Positions 60,631-64,000 of a stretch of DNA of 64,000 bases are shown here, in pieces; position 1 is the first letter of the stretch, and every line of letters begins with the position of its first letter. This DNA comes from Pseudomonas nitroreducens (lineage in GTDB: Bacteria; Pseudomonadota; Gammaproteobacteria; Pseudomonadales; Pseudomonadaceae). The notes beneath the pieces were generated by a model. It ran no database searches. It saw only the letters and a list, made by a program, of their open reading frames with translations, and was not told the origin of the DNA. Where the stretch lies: the NCBI RefSeq assembly GCF_014204515.1, contig NZ_JACHLI010000002.1:186001-250000 (forward strand). Direction: 5' to 3'. The translations under genes were made by a program, and so were the position numbers.

Positions 60631-62559
60631 TCAAAGGCGGAACTGCGCCATCTGCCGCGCCAGGTCATCGGTGAGGGTGCGCAGTTGCCGGCACTGCTCG
60701 CGGCCGTGCTGCACTTCGCGGGTGGTGGCGTGGGCCAGGTCGGCGATGCCCTGCACGTTGCGGTTGATCTCCTCGGTCACCGCCGACTGCTCCTCGGTGG
60801 CCGTGGCGACCTGGTGGTTGATGTCGCTGATGCGCTCCACCTGATCGGCGATGGCGCCCAGCGAGGCGCCGGCCTGTTCGCTGGCGGCCAGGCTCTGTCC
60901 GGTGGTCTGCTGGCTGGAGTGCATCGAGCGCACCGCCGTCTCGGCGCCGTCCTTGAGGCGCTGGATGATGGTGAGAATCTCGTCGGTGGAGCCCTGGGTG
61001 CGGCTGGCCAGGGTGCGCACCTCGTCCGCCACCACGGCGAAGCCACGGCCCAGCTCGCCCGCGCGGGCCGCCTCGATGGCGGCGTTGAGCGCGAGCAGGT
61101 TGGTCTGCTCGGAGACGCCGCGGATCACCGCCAGCACCTGGTCGATGCTCGCCACCTGGCCGGCCAGTTCGCCCACGGCGCTGGCCGCTTCACCGATCTC
61201 GCCGGACATGCGCTCGCCCACCTGCAGCGAGCCGCCGACCACGCGGCGTGCTTCGCCGGCTTCCTCACGGGCCTGCTGCGAGGCGCTGGCGGCCTGCTCG
61301 GCGTTGCGCGCGATCTCCTGCACCGTGCTGCCCATCTCGTTGACCGCGGTGGCGACCATGTCGGTCATTTCCTGCTGGCGGCCGGCACGGTCGGCGGTGT
61401 TGTCCACCACCTGCGCCACTTCGCCGACGGTGCGCAGCAGTTGCTGGCTGGTACCCAGCACCGCGCCGATCAGCGCGCGCTGGCCTTCGAGGAAGCGGTT
61501 GAAGCCACGGGCGAGGTCGCCCAGTTCGTCCGCGCGGCTGTCGTCCAGACGGCGGGTGAGGTCGCCGCCGCCCGCGCCGATCTCCAGCAACGCGCTGGTG
61601 ACCTGGCGAATCGGCCTGGCCAGGCTGCGTGCCATCAGCACCACCAGCGCCAGGCAGAGCAGCGCAACCACGGCGCCAGCCAGGCCGGAGAAGGCCAGCG
61701 CCTCGCGGGCGTCGGCGTAGATTTCCGCCTCCGGCACTTCGCTCACCAGGGTCCAGCCCAGGTCATGCAGCGGCAGGCTGGCAGCCAGGTAGTCCTCGCC
61801 GTCGCGTTCGAAGCGGGCGCTGTGGAAGCCCTGCTGGCCGAGCAGCGCACTCGCGGCGCTGGCGCCGATCAGGTCGGCCAGACCGCTACCCTTGGGCAAC
61901 GCGGTGTCGGGATGGATCTGCACCTGGCCGTCGTTCTTCACCAGGTACACGCGGCCGGACTGGCCGAAGCGGAAGTCGCGGATCAGCGTCGATAGCTCGC
62001 GCATCTCCAGCCCCAGCCCGGCGATGCCCAGCAGCTTGCCGTCACGCTCCACGCGCTGGTCGATGAACAGCGCCAGCTCGCCAGTGCTGCCATCGGTGTC
62101 GATGTTCCACATGCGCGGCTTGCCGCTGTCGATGAACTGGAAGTACCAGCTGTCCTTCGGCTCGCTGCGGCTCAGCGTGCGTTCCTTGCCCTTGTCGCTG
62201 TAGTAGGCGCCGCTGGCGTTGGAGGTGATCAGCGCCGAGAAGGCCTTCTGCGAGGCGCGGATGCCGCCCAGGTAGCGGGTGAATTCGGCCAGGCGCTCGG
62301 GGCTTTCGCCGGCGGCCAGCCAGTCCTGCACCAGGCTGTTGTCGGCGATGCCGGCCGCGGCGGTGATCGGCCCGGTGAGGCGTTTCTCGAAGTCGTTGGC
62401 AATCGCCTGGATGCTCGCCGGCAGCGCCTGTTCGAGCAGGTAGCGCTCGCTCAGGCGGTTGACCAGCACGGCGTAGAGGCCGAGGACGATGAGCAGGCTG
62501 ATCAGCAGGGCGGCGCCCATGCTGAGGATGAGCTGGGTCTGGATACTTCGCAGGCGCAT
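60631..62559 (-). CDS. Methyl-accepting chemotaxis protein with dCache sensor
   Basis: A 642-residue receptor: TM1 about residues 10-34, a periplasmic double-Cache domain (about 38-280; SDKGKERTLSRSEPKDSWYFQFIDSGKPRMWNIDTDG), TM2 about 285-312, HAMP, and signalling helices with tip SEQTNLLALNAAIEAARAGELGRGFAVVADEVRTLASRTQ. There is no CheR tether. It lies downstream of xdhBC on the same strand, so a purine or related compound is a possible ligand (inference from context). Confidence 0.92.
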   Translation of the reverse strand: MRLRSIQTQLILSMGAALLISLLIVLGLYAVLVNRLSERYLLEQALPASIQAIANDFEKRLTGPITAAAGIADNSLVQDWLAAGESPERLAEFTRYLGGIRASQKAFSALITSNASGAYYSDKGKERTLSRSEPKDSWYFQFIDSGKPRMWNIDTDGSTGELALFIDQRVERDGKLLGIAGLGLEMRELSTLIRDFRFGQSGRVYLVKNDGQVQIHPDTALPKGSGLADLIGASAASALLGQQGFHSARFERDGEDYLAASLPLHDLGWTLVSEVPEAEIYADAREALAFSGLAGAVVALLCLALVVLMARSLARPIRQVTSALLEIGAGGGDLTRRLDDSRADELGDLARGFNRFLEGQRALIGAVLGTSQQLLRTVGEVAQVVDNTADRAGRQQEMTDMVATAVNEMGSTVQEIARNAEQAASASQQAREEAGEARRVVGGSLQVGERMSGEIGEAASAVGELAGQVASIDQVLAVIRGVSEQTNLLALNAAIEAARAGELGRGFAVVADEVRTLASRTQGSTDEILTIIQRLKDGAETAVRSMHSSQQTTGQSLAASEQAGASLGAIADQVERISDINHQVATATEEQSAVTEEINRNVQGIADLAHATTREVQHGREQCRQLRTLTDDLARQMAQFRL

Positions 62560-62580
62560 TTCTTGTTTTCCTCCGAACGC

Positions 62581-62608
62581 ACAACGAAACGCCCGCCAGG
62601 CGGCGGGC
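62581..62608 (-). terminator. Hairpin after xdhC
   Basis: GCCCGCC/GGCGGGC stem on the minus strand followed by GTTTCGTTGT, about 60 bases past xdhC and just ahead of the chemoreceptor gene. Confidence 0.6.
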
Positions 62609-62666
62609 GAAGAGACGGGGTCGTTGAGTGTATCGGCGCGGGTGGGGAAAACTGTTGTCCCACTGG

Positions 62667-63527
62667 TCAGGTTTTTGCGCTTTCCGCTTCGTTTCCGCAG
62701 GCCCCTTCGCTACACAGCGCTGCCCACTCCACGCCTTCGCGGGTCTGGCGCGCGGGCGCGTCCTGCTGATAGCGGGCAATCACCTGGGCGGCGACCGAGA
62801 TCGCCACTTCCAGCGGGCGCTTGCCCGGCACTTCGGCTAGGCCGATGGGGCAGTGCATCTGCTCGATCACCTGCTGGGGATAACCGTGCTGCTCCAGGCG
62901 CATCTGGAAGCGCCGGGCCTTGGTGCGCGAGCCGATCATGCCGAGAAATCCCGCGTCGCCGCGCTTGAGCACGGCCTCGGCGATGGCGTAGTCCAGCGGG
63001 TGGTTGTGGGTCATGACCAGGAAGTAGCTGCCCGGCGGCGCCTCGTGCACGGCGTCTTCCGGATCCTCCAGCAGGCGCATGCGCACGCCCTCGGGAACGG
63101 ACTGGGGGAACTCGGCCGCACGGCTGTCCACCCACTCCAGGCGCAGCGGCAGCCCCGCCAGCAGCGGCGCCAGGGCGCGACCCACATGGCCGGCGCCGAA
63201 CAGCACGACCTGCGGGCCGCGCGCGGCAAAGCACTCGAACAGCAGGCTGGCGCGCCCGCCGCAGCATTGGCCCAGCCGCGCGCCGAGGGGGAAGTGCTCC
63301 AGCGCCTGGCTGTCCTTGCCGGCCAGCAGCAGCTGGCGCGCGTGCTCGATGGCGGCGAACTCCAGATGACCTCCGCCAATGGTGTCGAAGGTTTCCCCGG
63401 CGGTGACCAGCATCTTGCAGCCGGACTCGCGGGGCGTGGAGCCTTGCACGCCGATCACGGTGATCAGCACGTAGCCTTCGGCGCTGTCGCGCAGGCGGGC
63501 GATGGCGTCCATCCAGGTGCGGGTCAT
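62667..63527 (-). CDS. xdhC: Xanthine dehydrogenase accessory protein XdhC
   Basis: A 286-residue chaperone that binds sulfurated molybdenum cofactor and inserts it into xanthine dehydrogenase. The family Cys pair is in LGQCCGGRASLLFE, with the Rossmann-like VLFGAGHVGRALAPLL and FLGMIGSRTKARRF. The ATG overlaps the xdhB stop (ATGA). Confidence 0.95.
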   Translation of the reverse strand: MTRTWMDAIARLRDSAEGYVLITVIGVQGSTPRESGCKMLVTAGETFDTIGGGHLEFAAIEHARQLLLAGKDSQALEHFPLGARLGQCCGGRASLLFECFAARGPQVVLFGAGHVGRALAPLLAGLPLRLEWVDSRAAEFPQSVPEGVRMRLLEDPEDAVHEAPPGSYFLVMTHNHPLDYAIAEAVLKRGDAGFLGMIGSRTKARRFQMRLEQHGYPQQVIEQMHCPIGLAEVPGKRPLEVAISVAAQVIARYQQDAPARQTREGVEWAALCSEGACGNEAESAKT

Positions 63528-64000
63528 GCTTCAGGTTCCTGTTCGGGGGCCGGCGCGTTGGGGTACCCCCTCACCCCGGCCCTCTCCCGGAGGGAGAGGG
63601 AGCTGTTCGCAGCAGCGGTGGAGAGCGACATCTCTTCGGGTGCCGAAGTCGCCGGATGAGTCCGTGGGTTCGCTTCGCGCCGTTCAATCCCCTCTCCCTC
63701 TGGGAGAGGGCTAGGGTGAGGGTTCTCCAGCTCGGATTGGCGCATCGCCTCACAAGCCCAGAGTACCCGCTCCGGCGTCGCCGGCGTATCCAGATCGGGG
63801 CTCAGCCGATAATCCACCAGGCTGGCGATGGCGTCGCGCAGCGCCGACCACACCGAGATCGCCAGCATGAACGGCGGCTCGCCCACGGCCTTGGACAGGT
63901 ACACGCTGTCCTCCTCGTTGGGGCGGTCGAACAGGGCCACGCGGAAGTCTTCCGGTGCATCGCTGACCGCCGGAATCTTGTAGGTCGCCGGTCCTACGGT
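63524..64000 (-). CDS. xdhB: Xanthine dehydrogenase molybdenum-binding subunit, C-terminal part, with repeat-encoded tail
   Basis: The visible 158 residues include the conserved XdhB end: FRVALFDRPNEEDSVYLSKAVGEPPFMLAISVWSALRDAIASL. After MRQSELE, where the family normally finishes, the frame continues through a CCCTCTCCC repeat pair (63566-63723) for about 53 residues (NPHPSPLPEGEG... and SSLSLRERAGVRGYP) and ends APEQEPEA-stop. The stop still overlaps xdhC. The rest of the gene lies beyond the window. Confidence 0.9.
   Translation of the reverse strand, partial: TVGPATYKIPAVSDAPEDFRVALFDRPNEEDSVYLSKAVGEPPFMLAISVWSALRDAIASLVDYRLSPDLDTPATPERVLWACEAMRQSELENPHPSPLPEGEGIERREANPRTHPATSAPEEMSLSTAAANSSLSLRERAGVRGYPNAPAPEQEPEA
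63566..63723. repeat. CCCTCTCCC/GGGAGAGGG repeat pair within the xdhB reading frame
   Basis: Two palindromic elements (about 63566-63601 and 63688-63723) in inverted order. Both are translated as part of XdhB. Confidence 0.9.

Overview
The window is chromosomal DNA of a Pseudomonas from the P. aeruginosa / P. nitroreducens / P. citronellolis side of the genus. The evidence is high GC, dense Pseudomonas REP palindromes, and long runs of genes whose order and product lengths match known P. aeruginosa loci: the caa3 oxidase operon, bauRABC, siaABCD and the second chemotaxis cluster (che2). These blocks are joined in a different order from the one I remember for PAO1. Both window ends cut a gene: pntA at base 1 and xdhB at base 64000.

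1-10337: start of pntA, then a minus-strand caa3-type cytochrome c oxidase operon (coxB, coxA, ctaG, coxC, SURF1, a small assembly-like protein, ctaA, ctaB, sco). A tiny DUF2909 membrane gene is inserted on the opposite strand. 10338-25359: a hypothetical protein, a SulP anion transporter beside a beta-carbonic anhydrase, a TerB-like protein, a radical SAM protein with a LexA box, a Pit phosphate transporter, a RelE/Phd-type toxin-antitoxin pair, prlC-yheV, a gamma-carbonic anhydrase, a lipoprotein, a HAD hydrolase and an M20 deacylase.

25590-32902: a small catabolic group (DUF1028, RidA, flavin monooxygenase) beside the beta-alanine catabolic genes bauR/bauABC. 33057-35285: yefM-yoeB, then a BRO-N (antirepressor-type) gene whose leader folds like the phage P1 C4 antisense RNA, then more than 1 kb of stacked repeats. 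35286-38220: acetyltransferase, M28 peptidase, DUF2845 and NYN/OST-HTH genes.

38295-51278: one long minus-strand signalling block. A receptor gene, cheY, cheA, cheW, an Aer2-like heme-PAS receptor, cheR, cheD and cheB are followed by siaA, siaB, siaC and siaD. The first part links an oxygen-type sensor to a Che system. The second is a phosphatase/kinase/partner-switch unit controlling a diguanylate cyclase. 51860-64000: 8-oxoguanine deaminase, SDR, MFS transporter, AraC regulator, a Tsx/OmpK-type porin gene broken by an in-frame amber codon, a Gly/Ala-rich secreted protein, TetR, YigZ, a dCache chemoreceptor, xdhC and the end of xdhB.

The most notable items are the C4-like RNA/BRO-N module, exchangeable inserts found inside two different palindromic repeat families, a repeat that has become the coding C-terminus of XdhB, the broken porin gene, the LexA box on the radical SAM gene, and a 16-codon ORF with a perfect ribosome binding site in the che2 operon.
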